DNA from: Bin5 sp965221145
GTDB lineage: Bacteria; Chloroflexota; Anaerolineae; Caldilineales; Caldilineaceae
Direction: 5' to 3'
DNA length: 64,000 bases
Assembly: GCA_965221145.1 (NCBI GenBank)
Contig: OZ244877.1
Location: 2,480,001-2,544,000, forward strand
Part shown: positions 52,727 to 63,800 of the stretch, piece after piece
How the letters are laid out: each line of letters begins with the position of its first letter
Numbering within the stretch: the first letter of the stretch is position 1
Translations under genes and position numbers: made by a program
Notes under the pieces: generated by a model
Seen by the model: the letters and a program-made list of their open reading frames with translations, nothing else
What the model was told of the DNA's origin: nothing
Database searches by the model: none

Positions 52727-54922
52727 ATGACAAAACCTCAGAAGGCCCTAATTGCTCTCATCGTAAGCCTTCTCTTAATCGCCGGTGGTCAGCGGGTCCT
52801 GGCCCAAGGCCCGGTGGACCCGTATGGCAGCTACACCATCGATAGCACCGGCCGGCCGATCCCGATTCCCGATCCCTTCGTTCTGGACCGTATTATCGAT
52901 GGCCTAACCCTCGGGATCGGCGAATTCGCCCTGCCCAGCGATATCCTCATCAATCGCGCCAATGATCACCTGTATATCGTCGATACGCGTAATGACCGCA
53001 TCATTGAGCTCGATGATCAGCAGAAGGTCGTCCGTCAACTGGGTCCTGAGTTGGCGCTGGACGGACCGCAGGGCATCTACCTGGATAGCCGCGATGAGAC
53101 GCTGTGGATCGCCGATACGGGCAACGACCGCATCATACAGATCACCCTAGCCGGGAAACGGCTGCAGGAGTTTGGGCTGCCACAAAGCGATGTGTTGACA
53201 GAGATCAGGTCGGCTGCCCCCAGCAAGGTCTTGGTTGATAGGCGGGGCTACATCTATTACCTTGAGGGTACTGGGGCCGGTATGATCGTCATGGATCAGC
53301 AGAACCAGTTCCGGGGTTTCTTTGGCATAAACCAGGTTGGCTTCAGTCTGCGTTGGCTATGGGCCCGCTACCTGTCCACTGAGGAGCAGCGGGAGAAGAT
53401 TCTGCTGGCTAAACCGACCTCCCATTCGGATATGATCCTGGGAGATGACGGTTTCATCTACTCGGCCGTGGCCGGTCAGATGCAGCGGCAACTTCAGAAG
53501 CTCAGCCCGGTGGGCATCAACCTCTTTGTTGAAAAGAGTCTGGAAAAGCAACTTTACCAGCGCAAAATTTTTGGCGAGCGGCGGCGGAGTTGGGAGCCGG
53601 CGGCTCGTTTTGTGTCCGTGACGATTGACGCCGGCGGCACGGTTACAGCGGTTGACGCCAGCCGCGCGCGTATCTATCAATATGACCAGGATCGCAATGT
53701 CTTGCTGGCCTTTGGCAGACCAGGCGTCGGGCCGACGGAATTCGGCGTTGCCAGCGAGGTAGACGTGGATAGCCGGGGCTTGCTCTACGTGCTCGACACA
53801 GGGCGGTCCAGGGTCGCGGTTTTCCGTCCGACGCCCTTCGCCCGTCTCGTTCATCAGGCCAGTGAGTTGCAGGGCGACGGCCGTTACGCCGAGGCGGCAG
53901 CGGTTTGGCGACAGGTGCTGGGCCTGGCCTCGGGCTATGAACTGGCGCACAGTGGCCTGGGCAAGGCGGCTTATCACCAGGAACGTTGGCGTGAAGCGAT
54001 GCGAGAGTACTCACTGGCGCGGAATCAATTGGGCTATTCGCTGGCTTTGCGCGAGTATCGGCAGGAGGTGTTGCGCCGCAACATGGGCTGGTTGGTCGGC
54101 GGGATGCTCGCGCTGATGGTGGGCATCCTGGCCTGGCCTGGCCTATCCCGGCTTAGTCGAACAGCGAGGTTGTCGTTCGGTCGCAGGGTCAGTTCAACGA
54201 CTCGACCAATGGAACACCCGACTGCCCGCTTGCCTGAGCAATCGCCTGCCCGACTGGCGTTGGGTATCCTGGTACGGCCCACTGAGACCTTTGAGGCGCT
54301 GAGGAGCGGTCGGTCGCTGTGGCCGGCCGTGCTCATGGTGGGTCTGGCAGCAGTCGTCCGCGTAGCCAGTCTGGCCGTGATGCCCTTCCACATGCGAGCT
54401 ACACCGGTAGTCGGGTCCATCTTCGACTGGGCCCGTCTCTATCGACCTGTGGCGGCCAGCCTGCTGCCGGAGTTGCACTGGGAAGAGGCCAACATAAGTG
54501 TAGAAATGCTCCGGATCATACTGCCCTGGCTCCTCTGGACCCTGGCCAACTATGGGGTGTCGGCGCTGTTCGATGGTGAGGGAACTCTACGCGGCGTCGT
54601 CCGTACCACCGCCTACTGTCTGGCGCCTTATATCGTGTTTGCTGTGCCAATCTCGCTTGTCGGCTATGTGCTGACCGCCCGAGAGCGGGGCCTGTACGAA
54701 ACGTTTTGGAGTGTGGTGTTCTATTGGGTGCTGATCCTATTGGTCATGCAGCTTAGCGTAGTTCATAACTATTCCGGAGGCAGAACGGTGCGTGTCGGAA
54801 CGCTGGCCGTATTTGGCATGGTAGTGCTTGGCGGTTTCGTTGGGCTGGTTGTGCTGCTTGGTCGGGCAGTCGCAAGCGTCGGATGGGAGATTGGCTATGA
54901 AATTTTGCGAATCGTCCTCTAG
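52727..54922 (+). CDS. NHL-type beta-propeller / TPR / Yip1 membrane protein
   Basis: 731 aa from ATG 52727. A signal segment (ALIALIVSLLLIAGG) is followed by an NHL-like propeller to about residue 370, with repeats such as DHLYIVDTRNDRIIELD, ETLWIADTGNDRIIQI and GLLYVLDTGRSRVAVF. Then come one or two TPR units (GRYAEAAAVWRQVLGLAS), a membrane helix (LVGGMLALMVGILAWPGL) and a C-terminal Yip1 domain of about five helices opening with ILVRPTETFEALR. The propeller and TPR should be outside and the Yip1 part in the membrane. It is coupled to the DUF5696 gene (26-base overlap). Likely a sensor or assembly factor for the transport system; the mechanism is unknown. Confidence 0.82.
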   Translation: MTKPQKALIALIVSLLLIAGGQRVLAQGPVDPYGSYTIDSTGRPIPIPDPFVLDRIIDGLTLGIGEFALPSDILINRANDHLYIVDTRNDRIIELDDQQKVVRQLGPELALDGPQGIYLDSRDETLWIADTGNDRIIQITLAGKRLQEFGLPQSDVLTEIRSAAPSKVLVDRRGYIYYLEGTGAGMIVMDQQNQFRGFFGINQVGFSLRWLWARYLSTEEQREKILLAKPTSHSDMILGDDGFIYSAVAGQMQRQLQKLSPVGINLFVEKSLEKQLYQRKIFGERRRSWEPAARFVSVTIDAGGTVTAVDASRARIYQYDQDRNVLLAFGRPGVGPTEFGVASEVDVDSRGLLYVLDTGRSRVAVFRPTPFARLVHQASELQGDGRYAEAAAVWRQVLGLASGYELAHSGLGKAAYHQERWREAMREYSLARNQLGYSLALREYRQEVLRRNMGWLVGGMLALMVGILAWPGLSRLSRTARLSFGRRVSSTTRPMEHPTARLPEQSPARLALGILVRPTETFEALRSGRSLWPAVLMVGLAAVVRVASLAVMPFHMRATPVVGSIFDWARLYRPVAASLLPELHWEEANISVEMLRIILPWLLWTLANYGVSALFDGEGTLRGVVRTTAYCLAPYIVFAVPISLVGYVLTARERGLYETFWSVVFYWVLILLVMQLSVVHNYSGGRTVRVGTLAVFGMVVLGGFVGLVVLLGRAVASVGWEIGYEILRIVL

Positions 54923-57224
54923 CCTGCGCTGGGCGCTGCGGGTTGCGTGTTGCCTGCTGCGCATCACTGGCCAAGGTCTATCGCATATCCGGTCCGGCTT
55001 GGTTCTCCTGTTGCTCGTTGCAGCGACTGTGCCGGTAGCGGCCCAAGAGGAGGAACCGCCATTGAAGGGAGCCCGATCCATTGTGGATGGCGTCCCGGCC
55101 GACTATAGCCTCATGGCGCAAAGTGCCTTTCTCGAGCTATACCTGCACCCTACATCCGCTCAGATTGGGATACGCGACCTTCGAGCAGGGCATGTGTGGT
55201 TGAGCAACCCGACCTTACCGCATCCCGAAATGGTCCCTGAGAGTCTGCGGGCGCCATTTGATTCGGTGTTTTTTGCCTTCTTTACCAAAGAGCTGTCAAC
55301 ACAAATGCGGCGTGAAGTCAGCATGGCCCACGTCCCAGAACCGGAGATTGAGCCGACCGTTCAGGGTGCAACGGTCTACTACGAAATGGAGGCGCTCGGG
55401 TTCTCAATGACCTTGCGCTATGAACTGGGGCCTGACTATCTGGACGTCACCGTGGATGAAGCTGGCCTGGCGGAATCGGCCGATCACTTGTTGGTCGCCA
55501 TCGACATATTGCCCTACCTGGGGGCAACGCCCAATGGCATGGAGGAGCCGGGCTATTTCCTGCTTCCCGATGGACCTGGCGCGCTGGTATACCTGGGCCG
55601 CGAGCAGCCCAGCTTCCGCAAACGGTTCAGCGCAGCAAGCTATGGCCCGGATCGCTACTCATTTGCCCGGCCGTCGCAGCAGCGCACGCCCCTACCTGCC
55701 TTTGGCGTTGTCCAGCCCCCTTCCGCAGTGGGCGAATCGGAGGCCGCCGTGCTTGGCGTGATCACTACAGGGGCAGGCGATTCTTCGTTAGAGGCGACTA
55801 TTGGCACAGAGCCGCTCTCTTTCAACACTGCCAATCCCCGCTTTATTTATCGCCGGCTCAACGAGTTTCCGATAAGCGAGGGTGTATTCAAGGGTCAATT
55901 CGAAACAAGGGGCGCGGGGGGTGATCGGGCGGTGCGGTATTTCTTTCTGGCGGGCGAGGAAGCGAGTTGGGTCGGGATGGCCCACAGACTGCGGCAGCAT
56001 CTGATCGAGGATCGCGGCGTGCCCCGTCTGCACTCCTCCCTCAGGTGGGCGGAAGGGAATGGTCAACCGGTCAAGGCCGCTCTGCGTCTGCGCCTGGTTA
56101 TGGGCGCGACCAAGCCGGGCCTCGTCTGGCGCAAGTTCGTTAAGGCGACAAGCTTTGCCGAGGCGGCTGAGATCACTGCCCTCTTTCACGCGGCCGGAAT
56201 GACCGATCTTGACCTGGTCCTGGTTGGGTGGCAGAAAGACGGTTACGAGGGGAGTCTGCCGGTCCGCTGGCCACCCGATCGCCGGCTAGGGGGCAAGCGG
56301 GGACTGGCGAGCTTGGTCGAGGAGGTCCATGCCCTGGGAGTTCGACTGTTCCTGGAAGATGACTACACCTTGGGGTTGCTGCGCAGTCGCGGCTTTTTTC
56401 CCGTTACCGACGTGATGATCCAGCCCAACTTGCTGCCAATCAGCGACATGGTGCCTTCTTCCCTCTTCGATGTGGTGCCGCCGTTTCTGCGCCGGGGACT
56501 GTTCTTCCTTAACGCTGACTTCGCCAGCGATCGCTACCTGGAGCGGGATGTGTCGCGTTTGGCAGAGCTCGATGTGGACGGTCTGGAGCTACGTTGGGCC
56601 GGCGAGTTGGTGTTGAGAGACGCCAACCCGTGGCGCGGCTCAGATCGCAGCGAGGTCCCTGGGGCTTGGCGGCGTGTGCTGCAAACAGTCGTCGATACAA
56701 CGGGTTCGGTCGCCGCCCAGGGCGGAAATGACTATGTCCTGGGGATAGCCGATACGGTCACGCAATTCCCTCTCGACCGCAGCAACTACGTCTATTTCGA
56801 TGAGACAGTGCCCTTTTATCCGATAGCGACACATGGCTTGGTGCGGCTATATGGAAGGGCGACGAACCTGGACAAAGACCCTGAGAAGGATTTCCTGAAA
56901 CGCCTCGAATATGGTCTGCTGCCGGTGTATGAGCTAACCTACCGCCAGCCGATTGTTTTGGCCAGGACGACCTATTCTGAACTGTATAGCTCCCATTACC
57001 TTGACTGGCTGGAGCGTGCCGCAGCCGAGTACGAGGTGGCGGTAGGCCAATTGGGACATACGGTCGATCAGTTTATTGTCGGTTACCGGCAACTGGCGCC
57101 CCATGTGTTTGAAACCCAATACGAGGATGGCACACGGGTTATCGTGAACTACGGCGAACAAACCTATGTAGGCGCCGACGTGCGCGTAAAGGGTCTGGGC
57201 TATGCCGTTTTGCGTCGCGAGTGA
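54897..57224 (+). CDS. DUF5696 domain protein
   Basis: 775 aa from ATG 54897 after GGGAGATTGGCT. A leader/membrane segment (SGLVLLLLVAATVPVAAQ) is followed by a beta-rich domain (AFLELYLHPTSAQIGIRDL) and, from about residue 400, a barrel-like region (GMTDLDLVLVGWQKDGYEGS, VHALGVRLFLEDDYTL) typical of DUF5696, probably a glycosidase-like fold exposed outside the membrane. It overlaps the Yip1 gene. In other bacteria DUF5696, Yip1/NHL and ABC import genes recur together, which supports one functional unit. Catalytic residues not assigned. Confidence 0.75.
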   Translation: MKFCESSSSLRWALRVACCLLRITGQGLSHIRSGLVLLLLVAATVPVAAQEEEPPLKGARSIVDGVPADYSLMAQSAFLELYLHPTSAQIGIRDLRAGHVWLSNPTLPHPEMVPESLRAPFDSVFFAFFTKELSTQMRREVSMAHVPEPEIEPTVQGATVYYEMEALGFSMTLRYELGPDYLDVTVDEAGLAESADHLLVAIDILPYLGATPNGMEEPGYFLLPDGPGALVYLGREQPSFRKRFSAASYGPDRYSFARPSQQRTPLPAFGVVQPPSAVGESEAAVLGVITTGAGDSSLEATIGTEPLSFNTANPRFIYRRLNEFPISEGVFKGQFETRGAGGDRAVRYFFLAGEEASWVGMAHRLRQHLIEDRGVPRLHSSLRWAEGNGQPVKAALRLRLVMGATKPGLVWRKFVKATSFAEAAEITALFHAAGMTDLDLVLVGWQKDGYEGSLPVRWPPDRRLGGKRGLASLVEEVHALGVRLFLEDDYTLGLLRSRGFFPVTDVMIQPNLLPISDMVPSSLFDVVPPFLRRGLFFLNADFASDRYLERDVSRLAELDVDGLELRWAGELVLRDANPWRGSDRSEVPGAWRRVLQTVVDTTGSVAAQGGNDYVLGIADTVTQFPLDRSNYVYFDETVPFYPIATHGLVRLYGRATNLDKDPEKDFLKRLEYGLLPVYELTYRQPIVLARTTYSELYSSHYLDWLERAAAEYEVAVGQLGHTVDQFIVGYRQLAPHVFETQYEDGTRVIVNYGEQTYVGADVRVKGLGYAVLRRE

Positions 57225-57369
57225 ATGCCGGCACAGTTGCCAATCCAGTTTTTCGTGCTGTTGACCAGAGGTACGAGCCTTGAAAAGCTGCCGCGACCTT
57301 CGCGGCCGAAAGTGCTGGAGACTTGGCTCAGGCAACGAATTCTGCTGCAAAACAGAATAGAGGAGTGAG

Positions 57370-59646
57370 ATGTACGGGCAAAAAATGAGTATGGTCTGCG
57401 GGGACCAGTATCTGGACCAACCGGAACGGCTGTACCGGCGGATTCGTGAGTTGCGCGGCGGACCCTTCCACCTCGTACAGCTTTACATCTGGAACGCCAA
57501 GTACATGGTTGACCACGCGCGGGTCGTGGAGGTCATCGAGCGGGCGGTGCAAGTGGCCCACGAATGTGGCCTGCGTGCCGGTCTGATGATCGCCGGCAAT
57601 GCTCTGGCCGAACTCTGGCATCCGTTTCTGTTACAACACCCGGATGCCTTCGAGCGGGCGGTGTTTCAACTGCGGGCCGTAGTCAAGGGTGGTAGGATCG
57701 AGACCGTAGCGCCCAGAGTGTCCGCCTTCCCGCAAATGGCGATCAAAAACCAGTGGCTCACCTGGCCGGTCTATGGTGGGGTGCTGGGGGCTTACACACA
57801 GACAACTGACGGCGCCTGGAAGAAAGTTGCACTCAACGATGTTGTGGCTGAATTTCAAGGATTTCATGACCCCGAACTGGCATATCTCGCGTCAAAAGGT
57901 TTCGCGCATGGGAATCTGCCACCGGCGCAACGGCGCATCCAGGCCATGGTGGAACTGCCGGAGGGGACAGAGGTGCTGATTTACGTGGCGTGGGAACATC
58001 GGGGCGCCTGCGACATCTCCCATCCGGCGATGATCGAGCACTTCCGCAAGACCCTGACCGCTTACCGGCATATCCCCCTGGATGGCATTGCCTGGGATGA
58101 ACCGATAAAAATGGCATGGAATGAGGGCCATGCCCTGGGATCCTGCTATCTGGACCGCTACCGGCAAACGTACGGGCGCGACCTCCTCGACGAGTTGGCG
58201 CTCCTGGACGAGGACGATCCCCAGGGACGTCACGTGGTGGTCCGGCTGGCGCACGGACGGTTGATAGGTCAGGTTGTGAAACAGTTGATCGACACGATGT
58301 GCGCCACGGGGCGTGAACTGTGGGGCCGGGACGTCGCCATCGGCAACCATTGTACGTTCCAAGGTGAGATCGCCACGACCGACCTGCGGGCCAACGGCGG
58401 CGACTACTTCGCCCTCGACCAAAATATGTCCGCAGCCTATGTCGACGCCCACTGGTTAGACATTTATGGCGGCACCCAGCGGGCGGGATCTCGCAGCCCC
58501 TATTACACTGATGTCTTAGCCGCCTCGCTGCGAAAGTATCATCCCTCCGGCCGCTGCTACTCGATGTCGTGGGGCGTCGGCAAACCGTCGGAACCGATTT
58601 CGTTTTATACACGGGTCATGGCCATGTTCCGCGTCAACTGGAATTGCTTCGGGTATGGCGATGAAAGTGGCCCTACCCCGCATCTCTTTCCCCATGACCC
58701 GGCCTGGCCAAAAGCTCAGGAAAGCGCTCGCCTGATTGAAGCGTGCGATCGCGTTCTAGGCACTCTTGAACGGCGACCATCTCTCGCGGTCTGGCATGGG
58801 GTTGAGGGCATGATGGGCGCGCGGCACTGGACCAATCACATGGGTAAGGGGGCGTATCTGGACCTCAGCCTGGCGTTCGTTGACAACAACGTTCCCTTTG
58901 ACTTCATCCCCACGGCGGCGATAGAGAATGCAGTTGTTGGCGAAGGCTGTGTCAAGGCGCAGGATGATGAATACGCCACGCTTCTGATTCCGTACGCGGC
59001 AACCATGACGCCGCGAATGTGGGAGCAGTTGCAAGCGTTCATCGCTGCCGGCGTGCGAGTCGTGTTCTTAGGCCCGCCGCCGACGCAACTTGCCGACGGG
59101 ACGCCGATTCTAAAGGACTTCTGCACGCTGGTGGGTGCCGATATTGAGGGTGAGGGGGCATACTGGCAAGCGTTTGAGCGCCGCTATGGACAACTTGATT
59201 GGACGGCGAGGGAGCCGTATGACTTCGCGCCGCTGCCGGCAGTTGAAGCTGAACGGTACGTCTATGACGGCGACGGCCAGCGTATTGGGGTGAAGGGGAT
59301 TCGCCAGAACTGCATTTACATCACGGCTTGCAACCCTGGCGAGTCACTTCTGGCCGTTTCCCAGGGAGAACAGAAGGGAGGGAAGGTGGCGGATGCGGAT
59401 GCATCAATGCTGTGGCAACTCTACGAAGGAAGAGATGAACAGGCCCTGGTCCTCTGCGCGCGACAGGGTCATGTACTGAGGGGAGACTTGAAGTTCGCCG
59501 GGCGCAAGATACGCCTCACGGGCGGCGCCGGCCTCGCTATGATCCATCTGGGCAGCCAAGGCATTGCGCGCGGCGCGACAGACGCTACCTGTATGATCGA
59601 GGCAGACGGAAAGCCAATCACCGTCGAACGGCTTTCGTCCGAATGA
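57370..59646 (+). CDS. Large glycoside-hydrolase-like protein, stand-alone paralogue
   Basis: 758 aa, no leader, AGAGGAGTGAG before the ATG. The N-terminal half looks like a (beta/alpha)8 barrel with LDGIAWDEPIKMAWNEGHALG as a candidate acid-base segment. The segment PYAATMTPRMWEQLQAFIAAGV followed by RVVFLGPPP is like the flavodoxin/amidotransferase-like trimerisation domain of GH42-type enzymes, and a short beta domain closes the protein. Not a family I can name with certainty. Over its whole length it is strongly similar to the first 750 residues of the gene at 60.9 kb. Confidence 0.65.
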   Translation: MYGQKMSMVCGDQYLDQPERLYRRIRELRGGPFHLVQLYIWNAKYMVDHARVVEVIERAVQVAHECGLRAGLMIAGNALAELWHPFLLQHPDAFERAVFQLRAVVKGGRIETVAPRVSAFPQMAIKNQWLTWPVYGGVLGAYTQTTDGAWKKVALNDVVAEFQGFHDPELAYLASKGFAHGNLPPAQRRIQAMVELPEGTEVLIYVAWEHRGACDISHPAMIEHFRKTLTAYRHIPLDGIAWDEPIKMAWNEGHALGSCYLDRYRQTYGRDLLDELALLDEDDPQGRHVVVRLAHGRLIGQVVKQLIDTMCATGRELWGRDVAIGNHCTFQGEIATTDLRANGGDYFALDQNMSAAYVDAHWLDIYGGTQRAGSRSPYYTDVLAASLRKYHPSGRCYSMSWGVGKPSEPISFYTRVMAMFRVNWNCFGYGDESGPTPHLFPHDPAWPKAQESARLIEACDRVLGTLERRPSLAVWHGVEGMMGARHWTNHMGKGAYLDLSLAFVDNNVPFDFIPTAAIENAVVGEGCVKAQDDEYATLLIPYAATMTPRMWEQLQAFIAAGVRVVFLGPPPTQLADGTPILKDFCTLVGADIEGEGAYWQAFERRYGQLDWTAREPYDFAPLPAVEAERYVYDGDGQRIGVKGIRQNCIYITACNPGESLLAVSQGEQKGGKVADADASMLWQLYEGRDEQALVLCARQGHVLRGDLKFAGRKIRLTGGAGLAMIHLGSQGIARGATDATCMIEADGKPITVERLSSE

Positions 59647-59659
59647 CTTGCACGCTGGG

Positions 59660-60466
59660 TCAGTTACCTATTGGAGGCACCCCAGGTGTGTCGAGTGCGC
59701 CAAGCTGGTTCATGCGCCGGATCCATGACTGATGGCGCGGGTCGTCCACTGATCGCCAATACTTCGGGTACATGTGTCCGCCCCGCTCGGTGGAAGATTT
59801 GTGGTTATTCGCCATCTGGTGACAGAATGCTTCCACATTCGCCGGCGTTTCGGGGTCGGCATAATAGTTCACTTCCGTCATCCGCCGGCGGGCGCCGCCA
59901 CCGAACGATGAGTGCCAGAGCCGATGCAGGAATACCAGCACATCGCCCGGCTGAGACTCAAAGGCGTAGGCCGGCATTTCATCTGCCTGGACGCCAAAGG
60001 TCAGGTCAGTGTCCTGTGTCAAGTTGCTCTGGCCCCACATCGGATTGCGATGTGACCCGGGTATCACCCTCAGTGAACCACTGGTTGCGCCTAATGGATC
60101 CAGATAGATGGTGAACTTCAGGCCCGAATAATCAAGACTATGGCTATCCGAATGCCAACGGGTGTCGCCGGTGTAGTAGTTGCCGGCGATGCCGATGCAG
60201 ATAGCCGCCGTGCCCAGCAACTGCTCAGCGACATCGGCAAAACGCGGTTCGTCGCCCAGCGCGGCAAGCAAAGGCGTATCGGCATCCATGAACAACCGGC
60301 CAAGCCTGGTCTTACCGTCGTACTTTGCGCCGGGGGGCAGCAAAGATTCTATGGCAGCGTTGAATTCGGGGTAAATACGCTCCAAATCGTCTGCCGGCAG
60401 GTGCTGACGGAGGATCAAGAAGCCAAACGTATTGAAATAATGTACCTGTTGCTCAGTAAGTTGCAT
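59660..60466 (-). CDS. PhyH family dioxygenase
   Basis: 268 aa, ATG after GGAGGAGGTCTCAGC. LTEQQVHYFNTFGFLILRQ opening, RWHSDSH (HxD), LWHSSFGGGARRRM distal His/Arg segment and MYPKYWRSVDDPRHQSW tail. Placed between, and convergent with, the stand-alone glycosidase-like gene (13 bases apart), divergent from the fused paralogue. Nearly the same architecture as the 50.2-kb gene. Confidence 0.88.
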   Translation of the reverse strand: MQLTEQQVHYFNTFGFLILRQHLPADDLERIYPEFNAAIESLLPPGAKYDGKTRLGRLFMDADTPLLAALGDEPRFADVAEQLLGTAAICIGIAGNYYTGDTRWHSDSHSLDYSGLKFTIYLDPLGATSGSLRVIPGSHRNPMWGQSNLTQDTDLTFGVQADEMPAYAFESQPGDVLVFLHRLWHSSFGGGARRRMTEVNYYADPETPANVEAFCHQMANNHKSSTERGGHMYPKYWRSVDDPRHQSWIRRMNQLGALDTPGVPPIGN

Positions 60467-60592
60467 GCTGAGACCTCCTCCATAGAACTGGTTTCATGAT
60501 AAGCCGCTTCTCTCAGGTATCGTATCACGAGCGTGCCGGAATGTCTATATCGGGTGAGACACGGGGGTATATCCCATATTCTTGGACAACAT

Positions 60593-60621
60593 CCCTGGGA
60601 TCGCAGGCGTCTCTCCCGCAC
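60593..60621. repeat. REP-like palindromic repeat, copy B
   Basis: CCCTGGGATCGCAGGCGTCT followed by CTCCCGCAC, the reverse complement of the 34.44-kb unit with two mismatches. Lies in the 396-bp space between PhyH and the fused glycosidase gene, which holds no other supported feature. Confidence 0.55.
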
Positions 60622-60862
60622 GCGGCACAGAAGACTGGAGGCAGTCAGAAACACGCTACCGTTTTGGGATGCTCCCTTGCTGCCAACTTGTGTTGGCATA
60701 TTCAGCTTGTTCCGTAAAATTGTCCTGGGCGACAGTTGATGCGGAATCCTTTCGTCTGAACCTTGGGAGTTCCCAACGCGAGCGGCTTTTTGCAGACAAT
60801 ATTTCAAACGCGTCCCCATACGTTAATTGCGAGTGAGCCACAGATTGGAGAAAGGGTCGAAA

Positions 60863-63800
60863 ATGTTTGGGCAAGCCATCAGCATCATATGTGGAGATCA
60901 ATACCTGGACGAGCCAGCGCGGCTCTACCGGCGGATTCGAGAGCTACAGGGCAGTCCTTTCCACTATGTTCAGCTTGTCCCCTGGAACACCAAGTACCCG
61001 ATTGACCACCCGCTAGTCATGGAGGTCGTCGAGACGGCGGTGCAGGTGGCGCACGAATGCGGCTTGCGAGCCGGCTTGACGATCGCCGCCAACGCCTTGA
61101 GCGAGTTCTGGCACCCGTTTCTGCTGGAGCGCCCGGATGCCTTCGAGCGGGCGGTGATACAGCTGCAGACTGAGGTCAGGGAAGGTCGGATCGAGACGGC
61201 GGCGCCCAAAGTATTTGCCTTCCCGCAGATTGACAGCAGGAATGAGTGGCTTACCTGGCCGGTCTTTGGCGGTGTGCTGGGGGCTTTCACACGGACCGCC
61301 GACGGCACTTGGGAACGGGTTGCGCTCAGAGATGTCGAGGCTATCCACCAAGGCTTTCAAGAGCCCGGTCTTGAGCGTCTTTATGCAAGAGATCTGCCTC
61401 ACGGGACTCGACGCCGGTTACAACGGCGCATCCGGGCCGCCGTGGACCTGCCGGATGGGACTGATGTCCTGCTATACGCCGCCTGGGATCACCGTGGCGC
61501 GTGTGACATCTCTCATCCCGCCATGAAAGCGCAGTTCCGCAGGATGTTAACCGCTTATCGGCGCGTTCCGCTGGATGGCATCGCCTGGCATGAGCCGATC
61601 AAGATGGCGTATAACCAGGGCCATGCCATGGGACCTTTCTATCTGGATCGCTATCGGCAAGAGTACGGTCGCGAGCTTGTCGAAGAGTTGGTTCTCCTTG
61701 ACGAAGACGATCCCCGCGGACGTCATGTGGTGGTCCGCCTGGCTCATGGGCGGTTGATCGGGCGGATTGTACAAGAGTTGATCGATATGATGTGCGCCAC
61801 GGCCAGGGAGTTGTGGGGCGAGGAGGTATTCATCGGCAACCAGTGCATGTGGCAAGGCGGTGGATCGATCACGGACCTGCGCGCCAACGGCGGCGACTAC
61901 TTCGCCCTGCATCGCAACATGTCGGCAGCTTACGTAAACACCGCCTGGGGGGACTCACCGCGCACATCCTATTACACGGACATCCTGGCCGCCTCCATGC
62001 GCAAACGCCATCCCTCCAGCCGCTGCTACTCGATGTCGATGGGCTGGGACCCTGGCGACATGCCGGAGCCGGTCTCTTACTACAACCGTGTCATGGCAAT
62101 GTTGCGCGTGAACTGGAACTGTATGGGGTATGGTGATGGAGGCGGGCCTACACCGCATCTCTTCCCTCATGACTCGGCCTGGCATGTGGCTCAGGAAGGC
62201 GCTCACCTGATTGAGGCGTGTGATCGCTTGCTGGGACGACTTGAACGGCGACCTTCTCTCGGCGTCTGGCACGGGGTGGAGGGCATGCTGGGCGCGCAGC
62301 ACTGGACAAACTGGCTGGCCAAAGCGGCGTATTTGAACCTGAGCCAGACGTTTGTCGAGAACAACCTGGCCTTTGACTTCATTCCTACAGAGGCTATCGA
62401 GGCAGCGGTTGTTGTAGATGGTCGGGCACAAATGCACAAGGATGCATACGCCACGCTTCTGGTTCCGTATGCGGCGACGATGACGCCGCGCATGTGGGAG
62501 CAGCTGCAAGCGTTCATCGCTGCCGGCGTGCGCGTCGTGTTCCTTGGGCCACCGCCGACCCAACTGACCGACGGGACACCGATACTTGCGCAGTTTTCGG
62601 AACTCATCAGTTCCGATATACAGAGTGAGCGGGCCTACTGGCAAGCGTTTGAGCAACAGTATGGGCGAATTGAAAGCGCCGCGCGCGAGCCGTATGTGTT
62701 CGCGCCGCTGCCGACAGTTGCGGATGAGCGGTACATCCGTGATGCCGAAGGGCACTCGATAGCCGTGAAGGGCTTGCGTGAAAACGTTGTTTACATGCCG
62801 GCGTCCAGTCCGGCCGGTTTACTCCTGACCCTTGTGGGAGAAAAAGAGTCCGGCAAGGTTGAGGCTGTGGATGCTTCGATGCTGTGGCAGCTTTACGAAG
62901 ACGGAGATGAGCAGTGCTTGATCCTCTGCGCGCGACGGGGTCGAGTGCTTGTAGGAAGCGTGAGATTCGCCGGGCGCACGATAACATTGTCGGGAGGCGC
63001 ACGCCTGGCAATGATCCATCAGGATAGCAGAGGCGCCATCCGCTGTGCCGCGGAAGGCTCGACCACGGTCGAAGTTGATGGCCGGCCAATTGACGTCGCA
63101 TGGCTCTCCGTTGCAGACGGGTCGCCAAGGGGGGAAGAGCAAGAGTTGACCTTGGAACCCGGCCCAGATCGGGTAAGCATTGCCCAGGATAGCCGCACTC
63201 AGGTTCGACACCAACACATGGTCTGCGCCCTTCCAACCTACGCCACGCGCGACAGTTGGGAAGCCAGAGCAGAACAACTGCGCCGCCGAATTCTGGTGAG
63301 CGCAGGGCTTTGGCCAATGCCCGAAAGGAGAGCGCTGAACCCCCACATAACGGGCCGTATCGAGCATGAAGACTATACAATCGAGAACGTATACTTTGAG
63401 AGCACGCCGGGATTCTTTGTGACCGGCAATCTCTACCGCCCCCTGGGCAGGCAAGGACCATGCCCGGGGATTGTGTGTCCGCACGGGCATTTCCGAGATG
63501 GCCGACTGACACACGGCGATGGCTGTTCGGTTCCGGCCCGCTGTATCAGTTTTGCCCGCCAGGGCTACGTCGCCTTTGCTTATGACATGATCGGCTACAA
63601 TGACAGCGCACTTCAGACGCCCGAGATGGTTGGCCACATGGATGGCAAGCCCCTCTACCGCAAGAGTGTTCTGTTCGATCGAAGAGGCTTCCTCTGGGGC
63701 ATCAGTCTGATGGGAATGCAACTCTGGAACAGCATCCGGGTGGTGGATTTCCTGCTGTCTCTGCCGGATGTAGATCCACAGCGTATCGCCTGCACTGGCG

